A DNA stretch of 64,000 nucleotides from Armillaria gallica (GCA_037576215.1 JBANDB010000007.1:5549001-5613000), one strand, 5' to 3'. Positions 34,063 to 45,950 are shown, counted from the first letter of the stretch. The notes: generated by a model not told the origin, from the sequence alone. Translations and numbers: made by a program.

Positions 34063-36133
34063 TCACTTATTATCACGATGTTTCTGCTGGCGCTCTCTAT
34101 TATTCTTCTGCTTCTTATGCAGCACTGTTTCTCTCGCATGTTCCTCCCAAGCCAATATCTCCTCCCTTCGCTCACTAGCAATCACTGCTTCCTGGGAAAC
34201 ACAAAGCTTCCGTTCCTCTACAGTCTCGACTCGAAAGAAATCAGTAAGCGCTGTCTTGCGTAAATTCAGGAATGGCTCTAATGACGGTCGTGATGCAGCT
34301 TTTGATGATGAAGTGGGAGTTCGTGCAGTGGATGATATGGATGCCTTCATCTCTGGCTCCATGGATACATTGTGAGTCTTTGCCTCGTGCTCTTCATCAT
34401 CCGCTGACTCCTCATTGGACTGGCTGTAGCTATAGCTATCCTCATCATCGGACTTGTCAACATTGGACAGCAGAGGGGGATCATCGTCCTCGTCGTCAAT
34501 AGAGTTGTCAACAAGATCAGGAGGTGGATGTAAGGTAAAGCAGGGTAGAGGAATACTTTCATCAGCAACAACGTGAGTCCGTTTCTTCTGTGGGCTTGGG
34601 TTTGGCGTTGGGGCAGCAGAGTTGATGAGAGTGCGCTTGCTCGAAGACCTAGGTGTGTTTTTCCCATCCATGCAGGACTCTAGCAGGCTTTCTGATACAC
34701 ATGTAGGTCCTGAGCTCATCGGTGCTACCTTGAATGTGAAATCACAAGTTGGGAGATGTGTGGGCATGCTGGTGTCTGTGGGTGCAGTCATACATCCCTC
34801 TCCATTTTCCTCCGCATCATCACTCAAGCCATCACGGTTGTCTAGGGCACCAGGCATCTCATCATCAGAATCGACGGTCTCAAGCTATGGTGAATCAGCA
34901 CAAAGTACAGTCTAATTAACCAGTACGTACTTGTGTCATAACTCTCTTGGCAATATCATTGAAAAGTGATATCCGAAGTAATGCCAACCCAACACTCGAG
35001 GCCTTAGCAAGGGATGGAAGCGTGGCAGTAAAGTTTTGGATACCATTGATGGAGAGAATACCACAATTGTGGTGATCCAATTGAAGTGTCATTGGTAAGC
35101 TTCGTAGTGATAACTTGCTGGCGATATGCTCACTCAGCCACCAGCATACCGCACCTTCAAGGACAGGGTCGATAGGGTTTCCGAGAGGATCACCATACAA
35201 GACTTGCTGCATGCTCCCATCAACGACGAGAGCAACCCAATGTGGAATGCCGTTAACCTTGCCCAAGTGCACAATGGTTGCAAGCACTTTTCCCTCTGCT
35301 ACAGACTGTCCCACTCCTTCTAGCCATGCATGTCCATACGGCTTCTTCTTCTGTGCCTTGTATGCATCGACCAGGATATTGCTGAACTGGCAGTCCTCAT
35401 AGCAGATATTTGCCGCCCTTCCTCCGATATCAAGTGCTTCCTCAGCAAGAAGGCGGAGCTGATCATTGATTTGAGAGCTCGAGAGCCAGGTATCGCCAAG
35501 GAGGCGATAAAGGGTATGTGCCTCATCGTGATTGTCAAGAACCTTCATTGATTGATTCCATGGTAGGACAGCCATGTACTCCCATGCATGACATGCAACA
35601 GGTTCAATCTTGGGCATTTTTTGGGAGTGGAGATGTTTCAAAACAAAGTCGCTTGACCGCTGCCAATGCCCATGTGCGTTCTTCATCTCAGTCAACTCCT
35701 TCCAGTAGCTGATGACATATAGAGGAAAGTATGTCACAGTAGCTTCGCCGCTATCAATAGGTGCAAGATGCGCATATCGCACAGATCTTGCCCCATCAGA
35801 CCAGGCCTGTCTGAGCTCAGAGTGAAGGATATTGATGATTTTAAGCGATGGCAATGAGAGGTAGCGCAGACAGGTAAGGGTCTCAGAGGTCATTGGTGAG
35901 GGAGCTTTATCGGAGAAGAATTCTTTGCAGAACTCAGTGGTGATTATTGAGCTCGCTTGGATGCTAGGCATTGGCATCGATGTAAGCCCATGGAGGGTTC
36001 CATTATGTAGTAACTTTGGGTAGACAGAAGCAGGAATAGATACAGCAGCCGCAGCAGCATGCCGCACTTTTGGAGGTGCTTCAGAATATTTGTTGCCTTG
36101 GCCGACCCAGATTTGAGGGTTGAGCACACTCAT
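34063..36133 (-). CDS. Ulp1-like (C48) cysteine protease, transposon-associated
   Basis: Two exons joined in phase (donor after 34,926, CAA|GTACGT; acceptor near 34,884) give about 680 residues. The protease domain has the C48 order: His in PHWVALVVDG (H298), Asp in LYGDPLG (D315) and Cys in DHHNCGILS (C357). Upstream are AWEYMAVLPW and TWLSSSQINDQLRLLAEEAL. The C-terminal half is acidic, Ser-rich and low-complexity with basic patches (PSPQKKRTH), ending in a basic helix (EHARETVLHKKQKNNRERQQ). No internal stops, unlike the DDE part. SUMO-type peptidase activity is inferred from family. The TGA ending the frame (34063-34065) lies in a stretch that family wording suggests continues (NK-x-KVKDG), so this gene and the DDE transposase may once have been one frame. 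Confidence 0.8.
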
Positions 36134-36368
36134 GACTATGAACAGTGGTTGGTATCAAGTCGGGGTGCACTGACATTAGAAATTTTCATAACCTGTTCTC
36201 TTGCCAACAGTCGGCCTTTTCAGCAAATCCAGCCATCCAAAATGTCACCATCAGGAGTTTAACAAAAAAGGACAATCAAGGAGGGTCAAACTCACAACCT
36301 AGAAACTCAGTCACACCACATAACCACAAGACTACCACAGCAATGAAGATGTGTAACATGAAGATGAT

Positions 36369-36431
36369 CATAACATGTCACATCCGTATGTGAAGATCTT
36401 CACGGCTGAAGATGTAGCATAACATGTCACA
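36369..36431. repeat. 14-bp palindrome between two direct repeats
   Basis: GTGAAGATCTTCAC (36390-36403) is a perfect palindrome. CATAACATGTCACA occurs at 36369-36382 and again at 36418-36431, flanking it. The arrangement sits about 240 bp upstream of the Ulp1 start and could be an element end or transposase-binding region. Confidence 0.8.
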
Positions 36432-36439
36432 CCCCATGA

Positions 36440-36880
36440 AGATAAGGTCGAAATTGTACAGTACTTCCTTTCCCGCTCGTTGACGAATTTGTGTTCTAAG
36501 TAATATTCATGTATAAAATATTATGATACAAATGAATATATAACACAGATAAAATAGGTGGGATTGGGGGCAGTCTACCATGCATAGATAGCGGTAAAGG
36601 GTCCTCCGACAACATAGTCGCCGAAATGCAGCACACAAGGGCTGTGCAATGCCGTGAAAAATGGAAATTTTCGGTATTGAGGCCGGGATGTCATCAACGT
36701 CGGCAAGCATCGTTGGCTGCATCGGGTGGGTGTGCAGTGGGTAGCACTGTGCTACTCTATATCGTGTATAGCACAGTCCCTGTATTTGCAGCTGTAGCAT
36801 GAACTAAGGATGAAGAAGGGGCTAGGTAGGGATCGGCGGTGCTATAGAGCATAACAGGGAGCTCGTGAGGAGAAATGGCA
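36440..36880. other. AT-rich interval, no gene seen
   Basis: No supported gene or structured repeat. Confidence 0.4.
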
Positions 36881-36889
36881 ACCACTATC

Positions 36890-38005
36890 AGGTTTCCAGT
36901 ATCAAAAACGGAGGTGGGGGTCCGATGGTGGTCATACAGTCAACGGAGGGCGCAGGATGCGGTGGGGACAGGGGTCAATGATGTCAGGGAGGAAAATAGG
37001 TCTGATAGGCATGATCCCCCATGTCGAGAATGGGGGATGCATGGAGATGGAGGGTGTTTCGGACCTGGGGCAGGCAGTAGGGACCAATGTTAGTGTTGGG
37101 CAGGGGGTGGTAGCATCGGGGCTGTCGGTGCTCATATCGCTGTCGTCTTGGCATCTCCCGTCACATACTGAGGAGTAGAACCGACGCTCAGATGGACACT
37201 GTCATTGCAGGCTTCGCTGGATGTTGGGGGTCCGATCTTGCTCCCACCCTCCTGCTCGCACTGTTCCACTTCCTGCACCCTCCCCAGCATGTTCCCCCCT
37301 CCACCGCGCCCATGCCCTACCTTCCACCATACCCCTCCAAGGTTCTCAGACCCTGTCCAGCCCTCTCTTCATCATCGTTGTCACCCGGTTTGGCTTTGTC
37401 ATTGTCCCCATTGCTGAACACTCGTTCCCGTGCCATGCTTGCAGATGGCACCCGATTTCGTATCCTCCATTTTGTTCGTGATCGTTGCCGCAAGCGAAAT
37501 CACTGTGTAAGAGCGATTGGTCCTGATGTCGATATGGGCGATGCTGGGTAAGGGGGAAAGGTGGAGATGGTCCTGGTTCTCGGGCCAATAATGGGGCGGT
37601 AATGGGCATCGGCCTGGTCCTAGGCAATGGTCTTCGCTGGGGCAGTGTCTTGTGGGTGTCGTACGCAGTGGTGCCTCACGCAAGGGCCTATGCACAGGTG
37701 GGGGATAATATAGCTGCGATTTGGGGCCCTTGGGGCCGCCAGATGAGCCAAGAGTACCTAAAATAAACCAATAAATACAGATATCAATGAAACATACCTT
37801 TTGTGCACCAATCTGACAGGGAACAACATGGATACACTGTGTCGAGAGATAAGTGTTAGCGAAGGTGCGGGCTATTATTTTTGAATTGCCATAAAAGGAG
37901 CGTTGTTTGTTACTGTTGAATTCTAAGGTAAAACTTAAAATGCAGGGTCCAGGTTCAAAATGTAGCATAAAAGAACGAATCCTCGTTTTACTTGGACTTG
38001 TAATG
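36890..38005 (-). repeat. Dispersed repeat R1, copy 2 (inverted) with GC-rich body
   Basis: Segment a (about 38,000-37,880) and segment b (about 37,800-37,715, ATCTGGCGGCCCCAAGGGCC on the minus strand) match copies 1 and 3 in reverse orientation. The GC-rich DNA beyond (36,890-37,715) has long Pro-rich compositional frames like those following copy 1, without a supportable product. Confidence 0.7.
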
Positions 38006-38009
38006 CGAT

Positions 38010-38480
38010 TCTCCTCAGCCAGATTCTTGCAGCCTGTCAGAGTTGTAAATAGACCTTATCAAAAAAAAATTTGGAACATGAACCTTGAGAGAAATCTGCT
38101 GTAGAAAACAACTGGAAGGATAACACAATTGATCTTCCATCAATGGCATATTACCAGGTCCAAATAAATGTCTTCGAGACAAGAGAAACATTCTCCAGTT
38201 CTCCAGGAACTTCATTATTTGTGGGTGAGAATTCGAGTTTCATGGGAAGTTTTCAGTCCTTCAACTCGGACATACTAGAAGTGGCAGTGTGAAGGGAAAG
38301 ATAGAACAATTCCTCGGAGTGCTGCAGGACATCGCAACACCTTCACAAATGGGAGCAGATGGCCGAAGTCGATGGTGCCAGTACTGGTCGTTGAAACAGA
38401 AGCAGCATCCGGACCGATTGCTGAAGTGGCGGGACGATTGCTGAGAACCGATGACATCGATCACCATAACCTCTGAATGC
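38010..38480. repeat. Fragments of the P module
   Basis: 38,015-38,110 (CAGCCTGTCAGAGTTGTAAA ... GAAATCTGCTGTAGAAA) matches the P upstream flank at about 700-790 and 56,930-57,005. 38,395-38,430 (TTGAAACAGAAGCAGCATCC) matches the module DNA at about 7,105-7,140 and 51,590-51,625. These are remnants of a further module. Confidence 0.65.
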
Positions 38481-38829
38481 CAGCTCAGAGGCCTTTTAGT
38501 GGGGCTCAAATAAGACGCAAAACTTTTATTTTATTTTTGGAATCTCATCATTTTTGAAAATAGCAATAACATAGTCGCTATTCAAAGACGTAAAATTGAC
38601 ATACCTATGAGAGTCATCCTTTTCCTTCTTTATCATGATGGTACCTTTTTACTTGGAAACGTATCTGTTGCTTGTCTTGGATGGGGGAGTAACACCGCCA
38701 AGCCAGACAATCCAAGCCTCCAGTCAAAGTGGACCTGCAGAGATGCCATCGCAGAGATAAGGTGCAAACAACACCTTGAATGCACCGGCGTGGTCTGCCC
38801 TAAAGTCGTCAGGCGAACGAGATTACTCC

Positions 38830-39300
38830 AACCTCCAATGCGGGTGGTGCTACCTCTAGAACTGATTGAGATGCTGCTGCAAGGCATCGACCTGACGGAC
38901 AAAGGTACCCTCTGTGCATGCATTCTCATTGCTACAGTGTGGACTTTGGCTTTGCAAATCCTCCTCTTCCGCCATGCCATTCCATTTCATTGAGTCTGTA
39001 TGACAGCCAGCGTCCACTCCGATACACGAGACATCTCACTGTGTAGTCACGTCCTAGACTCTCTGGTCACGCATACACCCAACGTTAAGCATCATGACGA
39101 TCAGCTGGCTCATCCACCTAAATTCTTGCAAACCTGGGAGGCTCTCCTCCGTCACCAACAGAGTCGTGATGTACCCTTCGAGGCAGTGTGTATTGACCAT
39201 CCTTCCCGCAGCAAGTTTCGGTATGCTTTGGAAGGGGCGTCATGTCTAGTCATTCGACAGCCAGCGTGAGCGTGAGTTGCAGTCAAAATAGTAGTAGACC
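38830..39300 (+). pseudogene. F-box-type protein remnant (copy 2)
   Basis: Reads VVLPLELIEMLLQGIDL, TDKGTLCACILIATVWTLAL and QILLFRH, the wording of an N-terminal F-box motif (LPxEL-I-x-I ... C-x-L-V-x-x-x-W). Then it breaks with stops before a second piece, VCIDHPSRSKFRYALEG. It aligns with 4,885-5,300 of the left module and is followed by the same GACCTCATAGAAT block. A short fragment rather than a gene. Confidence 0.6.
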
Positions 39301-40630
39301 TCATAGAATATGATCTACTGTAGTCTATAAGATCTCTTGTTGCCTCCCACCAGAAGTTAACCGCTGCGCCCTCCAAGTCACTGTCAAGCACAGTGCCAAG
39401 CCTGAGGAGCTGGCACAGTTTGCGTATGGGGTGGAGTTGGTTGATAATCTGATCATTGATGAGCCTTCAGGCTCTGTGCACTCTGAAATCGTGGACACCA
39501 CTTACAATTTATCGCCTATCTCCCTTACGTGGCCTTTCACTAAACCAAATGTTGCAAGTCCAGCACAGGTCGAATCATATTAAATCTCCCACTCCACACG
39601 AACTTTCACTCCGATATCTAGGAGTCATTGTGCCTCCAGGCACATTGATTGCCAATCCTTCCGCAGTAAATTAGACATGCATCATTATTCTAGGCCTTTG
39701 CACATGGACAGAGCCATACAGTCACGTGGTTTAACTACGCGAAGGCTATGCATAGCTACGGATTCTCAAGAGGCCATATGGATATGCTTTTACAGCTTAG
39801 AAATATAGTAGAGATTAGTGAGCCATTAACTGCGGCTGAGTAAGTAGTAAGTAAATTAGTAAACCTTCTGTAGCTTTATTAGGCTACGCGAACTTTTAAT
39901 AAGCATGCACAGTAGAGTAGCACACGGTATATTGAACTACGATTACAAATAGTTCGCTACGCTCACAAATCATGTACTGCGGTTATTAAGCCAAGGTAAA
40001 AGTTCGCTTACTTAGCAAGTACAACTCTGTAGTATAAAAACCGATGGACTGTAGATAGAGAAGGACAGTTCTCCATAGAGGATACACACACCACACATAC
40101 CACCCAATACACACAAATTAAAGTTAATATCTCTATGTTCTTAAGAGATATAACACTTTGCGAAGTTTCTCCAAACTCGCTAGTTACCAAGTGTTAAATA
40201 ACTTGATTCACATCCTCTCGTCCAAAACACAAGCAAGGGTGTTATATAAAGACTACCTTGTTTGTCATCCTCCTGTCATAAATTTGCATACCTGAAGACT
40301 TCAAAGGGTAATCCGTAGCTAGGGTTCCAAACTTTAGTCTCTAACACCAACAGCATACTGTTCCTATAAGTTAGGAATGATACTAATTCGAGTTTCTCTA
40401 GATAAGCCAGCTCCATCTCTGCGTTTCTCTAAAAGAAAGCACGCAAGCATAGGAAAATATCTTCTACCAGAACCGTAGCCAGGATTCTGACACCAAATAG
40501 TTCACGCCGCATCTAGGTCGCCCCCGCTCAGCAACCACCCACATTTACGCACCTTTTCCCTTCCAGGAAAGTTCGTGTACATACCTTGAGCCTCTGAACA
40601 GCCTTCAGAGAATCATAACAAAGCATAGCA
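39301..40630. other. AT-rich, LTR-like noncoding stretch
   Basis: Repeated GTTCGCTACG/GCTACGCGAAC-type words occur near 39,880-39,960. On the minus strand near 40,475-40,500 the DNA reads TGGTGTCAGAATCCTGGCTA, which resembles the primer-binding start often seen after a fungal Ty3-type LTR. A related TGGTGTTAGAGAC lies near 40,350. Possible LTR debris of the gag element at 41.6-44.5 kb. Confidence 0.35.
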
Positions 40631-40948
40631 ACACGCCACTACACCACCAGGAAGCTACAGTCACCGCACGGAGGTGCAAGACTAGACTCGCTAGAACCTG
40701 CCTTCAGATTCTGTGCTTGGCTACACTCACTGTTACAGGTCTTGTGTTTTCTGCCCGCAGGAGTCTCTAGGTTCATCATCGTGGGTAGAGAAGATACATC
40801 GTCTTGCAGGTGAATCAGGTGGTGATGGATTGGTGACTGTTTTGGTATACTTGACGCTGAGATAACAGAGAAATTTTGTGTAAGAGTCGGTAGGTCAGTA
40901 TTGATGGCGCTTATGGATGGGAAGGTTTGTAGGAAAAGATTTAGGTAG

Positions 40949-41480
40949 TTAAAGAGGTGCAGATCGCTCAAGGTAATGGAACCATCGCAAGGCATAGCAG
41001 CTGGGCAGGGTTTGGAGCATTGCGGAGTTCAGTGAATGTGGATTAGGTTCCTCCCCCATGAATTCTGTCTGCGATTTTCTGCTCACAACATCGAGGGTCA
41101 AGTCGCACTCCTCAGCTGCAGGAGTATAAGCAAGGGGTGATGGATTATCTTGTGGCATACAGATGAACATATCGTGTTGGGGCTCAGAGTTGCTGGCAAT
41201 TTTGGGATGTATGTCCGTGGCCATCTTGTTAGAATCCATTGCCTGACCAGGATGTGTTGGGCGCAACTAGGACGGTGACATGGTGGTTCTTCTTGTGGGT
41301 CAAGTCGCAGTGCCAGTCAAAGTGTGTGCCCTCGTTGTATATTGTGAGCTCGTGAAACTGGACATCGACCTCCATGCCGACAAACAGAACCACCTCTGGG
41401 ACCGGTTTGAGATACAGATGATGTCTTTCCCATGGATTTCGCGACCGGGGCGCAAGTTGATAACAATGTTCGGGGAGCCA
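40949..41480 (-). pseudogene. 2OG-Fe(II) oxygenase-like fragment (OX2)
   Basis: Minus strand from about 41,400 reads FVGMEVDVQFHELTIYNEG, then HFDWHCDLTHKKNHH and VTVLVAPNTSWSG, then a stop. It continues in another frame with MATDIHPKIASNSEPQHD. The H-x-D iron ligand pair is visible; the C-terminal His/Arg part is not. Same family as OX1 and OX3. Flanked by the gag remnant and the F-box fragment rather than by a kinase partner. Confidence 0.65.
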
Positions 41481-41608
41481 AGAGGATAAAGGAGAGATAA
41501 TGCTGTTCAGATGAAGAGGTTCCCTGCCATGTGGCCCAACTGTACCTTCCCTTGTTGCAGTACCGTCTCCCCTACCTCAGTCATTGCCATGATTGTTGTA
41601 TCCTCCGG

Positions 41609-44488
41609 TCACACTACCAATTTCGGATCGACCTGGATTCTCAGGACTGGGCTGGTGGCACTATCCGGGATCAGTCCCCCAAAGTCTGCTAGCGGTATCT
41701 CTTGCATGAGTTCAGATTCATCCTCCACTGAGGGGTTACCATACACGACTTTGTCATCGGAACATGGATCACCTGCAGTGGAGCTGCTGTCCTTGTCGGC
41801 GTCTGCGATCCGATTCATCGTCTCGACCTCGCCTTCAGAGTTGTTGCTGTCCTCATATTCCTCATAAATTTCCATATTAACGTTATCATACGTCTTGTTC
41901 ACAGCCTTGTCATCTCCGTCTGCATCTGGGTGCTCTTCAGCTCCCACAGATTCAGATATAGTGTCCAGTATTATCGTGTGCGCCGCCCTGATCTGTGCGT
42001 ATGATGGCTTCTTTCCATTCTCAGGGCACTCCTGGCTGGAGGCTATGTGGCCTTCCTTTCCACAACGGAAGCATATGATGGGGCGCTGTCGTGCCCCACT
42101 TTCGATCCCGGCACCCTTCACTTCGGTTGGTTTGGGCCTCGTTGGCTTATTCCCTTGCAGCGGGCGTCACTCTATATGTTGAGGCTTATCGGGGGATTTC
42201 ACCTCGACAGCCCCCGATCCCAGTGGCTGCGAGCTCAGGAACCTCCTTCTATTCCTGAAGTTACTGTTCTTCGCAATCTTGATATCTCCGCCTTTCAAGG
42301 TTCATTCAGGACGCTCCTCATTGCTCCTACTGGTCTTCACCGACTTGGCAAACCGGCGTTCCGCCTTCACAGCGTACTCTGCATCCAACCCCGCTTGATA
42401 CAACTCCTCCAGGTTATTATATTCTACTGAAATTTTGTCAGCGAAGATGCATGATTGGATATGTCAGGGTAGTCCCTCCATGAATTTACTCTTAATCGAG
42501 TATTCATCGGGGAGGATATCCATGTCATCTACCAATTGCTTTAGTAAGTCCTTCCATCTCTCGACCGATTCATCCGTGTCTTCCCACCTGGCATCCTTGA
42601 ATGCCTGCCTTGTGTCCTGCAATGCGGAGTCATGGATGAATCGGTTATATATATCTATCAGCATTTCAAGGAATGACGGGGTGGGTTTCCCCGGTCTGTC
42701 AAGCCGGTACTGAAACCACTGTTTCACCTTGCTGTCCAGCAGTGAGTCCAGGATGAATAGTCTCTCTTCATCCCTTTCTGGTCCTCCCAACTGCGCGATC
42801 CTATAACCATAGATGACACTCCTCAACCATTCCCAGAAGGCCTCCCGAGATGCTGCACTGTCATATTAATTCAGCAACTTAGGGTCAAACCTGGAGGACT
42901 TCACTCCGTCCAGTATTGTGATCACATTTTCTAGATTCTTTCACACAAAATCCACTATCTGCTGATACTTCCATTCACTGTGCCTCACCTTCACCTCGGT
43001 GAGCCTTGCCAGCGGGGCAGTTGATGCTCCCCACAATGACGGCCTAGGTGTGAATGGATCCCTATGCTTGTTGTCGCCACTTTCATCTCTGGAGCTGTCG
43101 TCGTCACTAGGGGGTCCCCCTCGACCCCTCCCTTGTTCAATCTTTTCCCGATCGATGTTGTTCCTATTATCGGGATTCTTGTCCGGAGCTTTGTCTGCAG
43201 CCTTCTCAGGGCATAGCCACGCATTGTTTTTGTCGTCAAATATGATCCCCTGGTCTGGGACCGTCGGTTCTATGCCATCCTTTAACTGGCTTAGTTGTAT
43301 TCGCTGCAGTATGACCCTATTCTTCAGTTCACAAATGTCGCTCGGCATCAAATGACCGTTGTTGTTCAGAGGTTTCTCCTCTGGTTCTTCCTTCACCGTC
43401 TCCGGTTTAGGTTCCTTCACCGAGGTTGACGGTCTTTGATCTGGTGTTGCCTCCAACTTGGGTTTCAGTAGGAGAGGCACCCCTTTGTCGATCCTGTCTT
43501 CAGTGACAGAAGCCTTCCCTTTTGCTAGTCAGGCCTCGATTCGCCTGCGTTGTTGTTCAAAGGACAGTATCATCCTCTTGCTCACCTCCGATGCTCACTC
43601 TTTCTTGATGTTTTCGTCTGTAAGACTGAGTTCATGACCCAGCATAACTGTCAAGATCTCTGCATTGTATTGCCAGATATACTCATTTGATTTACTATCA
43701 ATGTGCGTGAATCCGAGATGCTCAAATACATTGGTTGTCTGGGTATGCGTGATATGGCTCAGCGCGGCACACTGTGCATGCCCCATCAACTGCAGTTGAT
43801 ACCAAACTGCCTTCTTCATCATCGCGTCATCACCAATGAACTCGTTCACCGCCTTTCTTACCCCAATAATCTCGTCCTCAGTCATCTCGAATTCTGGCAC
43901 CCTGGCTGCACTTGCATATGGTGACCGTGATCCTCCAGTGTTCATCGGAGTTATCATATGGGCCACCGATGGTCATTTCATGCTCAGGAATCCCGGTTGT
44001 AGGCCTGGTATTGGTTCTGGGAACCATAGGTTCGGTTTGACTGGTGACGTCGTGTCGTACTCATTGTCATCGTCCACATCCTCGTATTCGTCTCCTTCCT
44101 CCTCGGATACCAGTTCAACCATAACTGTAGCTGGCTTTCGCCAGTTTGAGCTGTTGGACGGGATCGGTACCTTCCTGGGTATTGGGGGCGTTCGTATACT
44201 TTCGAACACGGCATTGGGGCAGAATTCGCCTACTGGCACGTATCCTCCCTCGAATAGTGTGCTCGACGTCACCGGTATGTCTAACTGTGGCAACTGACCG
44301 TCATCTCCATTCCGCTGGCACTGGTCGATGGATGATTGACGTGATCCAAGAAGTGCCTCTAAGTCGTAGGGCACCGTCTCAATGTTGGGGTCCTCAACTG
44401 AGTACTCACCGTCGAGCTCTCCTTCTTGCTCAACCACTTCGCCCTCATATATGTGTTCAGAGTCAGCAGCCTGCTTCGTTTCGAACAC
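41609..44488 (-). pseudogene. LTR-retrotransposon gag (Ty3-like) remnant, no pol
   Basis: Consecutive minus-strand pieces in one direction. An acidic N-terminal part (44,488-43,973) is followed by EFEMTEDEIIGVRKAVNEFI (about 43,890) and a charged linker. Then comes a capsid-like segment (42,826-42,464: YRIAQLGGPERDEERLFILD, SFLEMLIDIYNRFIHDSALQ) and a CCHC-type knuckle (CFRCGKEGHIASSQEC, near 42,070; one residue longer than the classical spacing), then an acidic end. Stops within the run are TGA at 43595, 43529, 42941, 42464 and two more near 42,295 and 42,170, and one TAA at 42866. No protease, reverse transcriptase or integrase wording was found in either direction, so this is a gag-only or truncated copy. 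Confidence 0.75.
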
Positions 44489-44656
44489 AAGAGTGGGCTT
44501 CTTCGGGGCCGGCGATGACTTTGCTGGCCTTGAGGTGAGGTCAACCCCTTCCTCTTCCCCATCGACTCACGGCATCGTCATTTTGACGTTGCCTCCTCTC
44601 TTCTTCTTCTTCTGTCCACCATTTCTAGTTGAACATGTCGGTTTTGCCATCGTTGG

Positions 44657-44790
44657 TCTGTTACGAGTCCGAGTTTACGAGGATTCGTCCTTATGCACTG
44701 TATTTCGATCCAGGACCCTTACTTTTAAGTTTTACCTTAGAATTCAACAGGACCAAACAAAGACCCTTTTATGGACAATTGTCTTTCAGA
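44657..44790 (+). repeat. Dispersed repeat R1, copy 3, segment a
   Basis: Close match to 23,676-23,805 and to the reverse complement of 37,880-38,000 (ACGAGTCCGAGTTTACGAGG, AAGTTTTACCTTAGAATTCA). It begins about 90 bp beyond the gag start, so it could be part of that element's LTR. Confidence 0.75.
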
Positions 44791-45950
44791 ATATTATTTG
44801 TGCTAAATAAACTAGAAGAAAGTCATTTGCTTTATGCTTATGGTATGTAAAATGTATGAAACAGTATATCTCACTAAAATCTTGGGCCTCGGAGTAGGAG
44901 AATAGAGTAGAGGATGCTCGAGCATGCATTCCGCTCGCCATGGTCCAATTGATGAACCGATGTGCTGCACCACATCTATGTGTGCACCAAATTTTGGCTT
45001 TCACCTTGATACAGCGACTAGGTGCTACACTACAACTACTTTCACTTGCCGCTCCTCCAGTCGCACTTTCCTACCATTCAAAAATGGAATTCCTGTGGAA
45101 TCCGCCTAGGCTACCGCCCATCCGCTTCGCATCCACCAAGCGATACATCGTCCACCTGGCCATATGCTATCCACCACGAAACCACCTCGTTTCATGGGAA
45201 TTTGGCTGGCCTAGGCTCCAGGAGCTGACAGCTATCAACCTGAAGCACCCGTGCCAGTGGATGGCAGAAGGATCATCCTTGAAAGAGCGGACCAATTGGC
45301 TGACAGCGGATAGCCATATATGGCTATTCTCAAACCAGACTGGATAAGGAAGGTGTTGCAGAGTGCGCTCGATGACGCTGGAGTAGCTCGCGCAGCTGAT
45401 TTCAGCGCGACAGCTCGTGTCAAATACCAGCTTTGAAGGTAAATTCAGGGCTATCGGAGCGGGTAGGTGTGGAAGTGGGGGCTGGATTCGGATCTGCTAC
45501 TATATAAGCATGCATATAATGTACTTAGAAGGACAGTTAATCTCACTTGCTCATAGCACACTAAAGGAATAAATTCTGCTACTCTCCTAAGCATATCTAG
45601 CCGCCTCTGAGCCTAGCACTGCGAAGCAGATTGCCAGGAATTCTCCTTTTCTCTCGCTATCTTCACACAACCGCTCTCTGTTCAGCATCCTAAGCGGACA
45701 CTTGGACTACTTCTCTCTATCGTATCCGCAGATGGAGCGGATTCTATCGGATCCCTTCAGAGCGGGTGGTAACCCTCCTTGTGTATACAAAAGATCTTGC
45801 AGACACAGACGTGACTTTCTCTTACCAGAGAGTTTGCTAGCCTTACACCGAGTACCGGTGAAGTGGCTGTGCCGCTCTTTTCTTGCCTTTTACTACCTTC
45901 AATGGTGCATAGTGCGCTCCTCAATACCGGTTTTGTGAACATGAAAAGGT
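44791..45950. other. Insertion between R1 segments, no supported gene
   Basis: About 1.1 kb separates the two R1 segments here, against about 0.35 kb in copy 1 and less than 0.1 kb in copy 2, so extra DNA is present. A TATA-containing stretch near 45,500 (CTACTATATAAGCATGC) and short direct words suggest LTR debris. A GTGTATACAA near-palindrome lies at 45,782. Confidence 0.35.

Noticed and set aside
36875..37968. Overlapping Pro-rich frames after R1 copy 2
   Set aside because: Same compositional effect as at 24-25 kb. The coding signal is equal on both strands.
38236..38520. Possible small minus-strand gene near the P flank fragment
   Set aside because: The stretch is a patchwork of module fragments, with no start, splice or motif support.
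41895..42430. Plus-strand frames across the gag region
   Set aside because: Antisense to the gag zinc-knuckle and acidic segments; no independent support.
13385..44488. Reading the many in-frame TGA as recoded codons (selenocysteine or a variant code)
   Set aside because: Intact genes here use TGA as their natural stop (for example 21,902-21,904), and the TGA codons sit at arginine positions in dead transposons, which fits mutation better.
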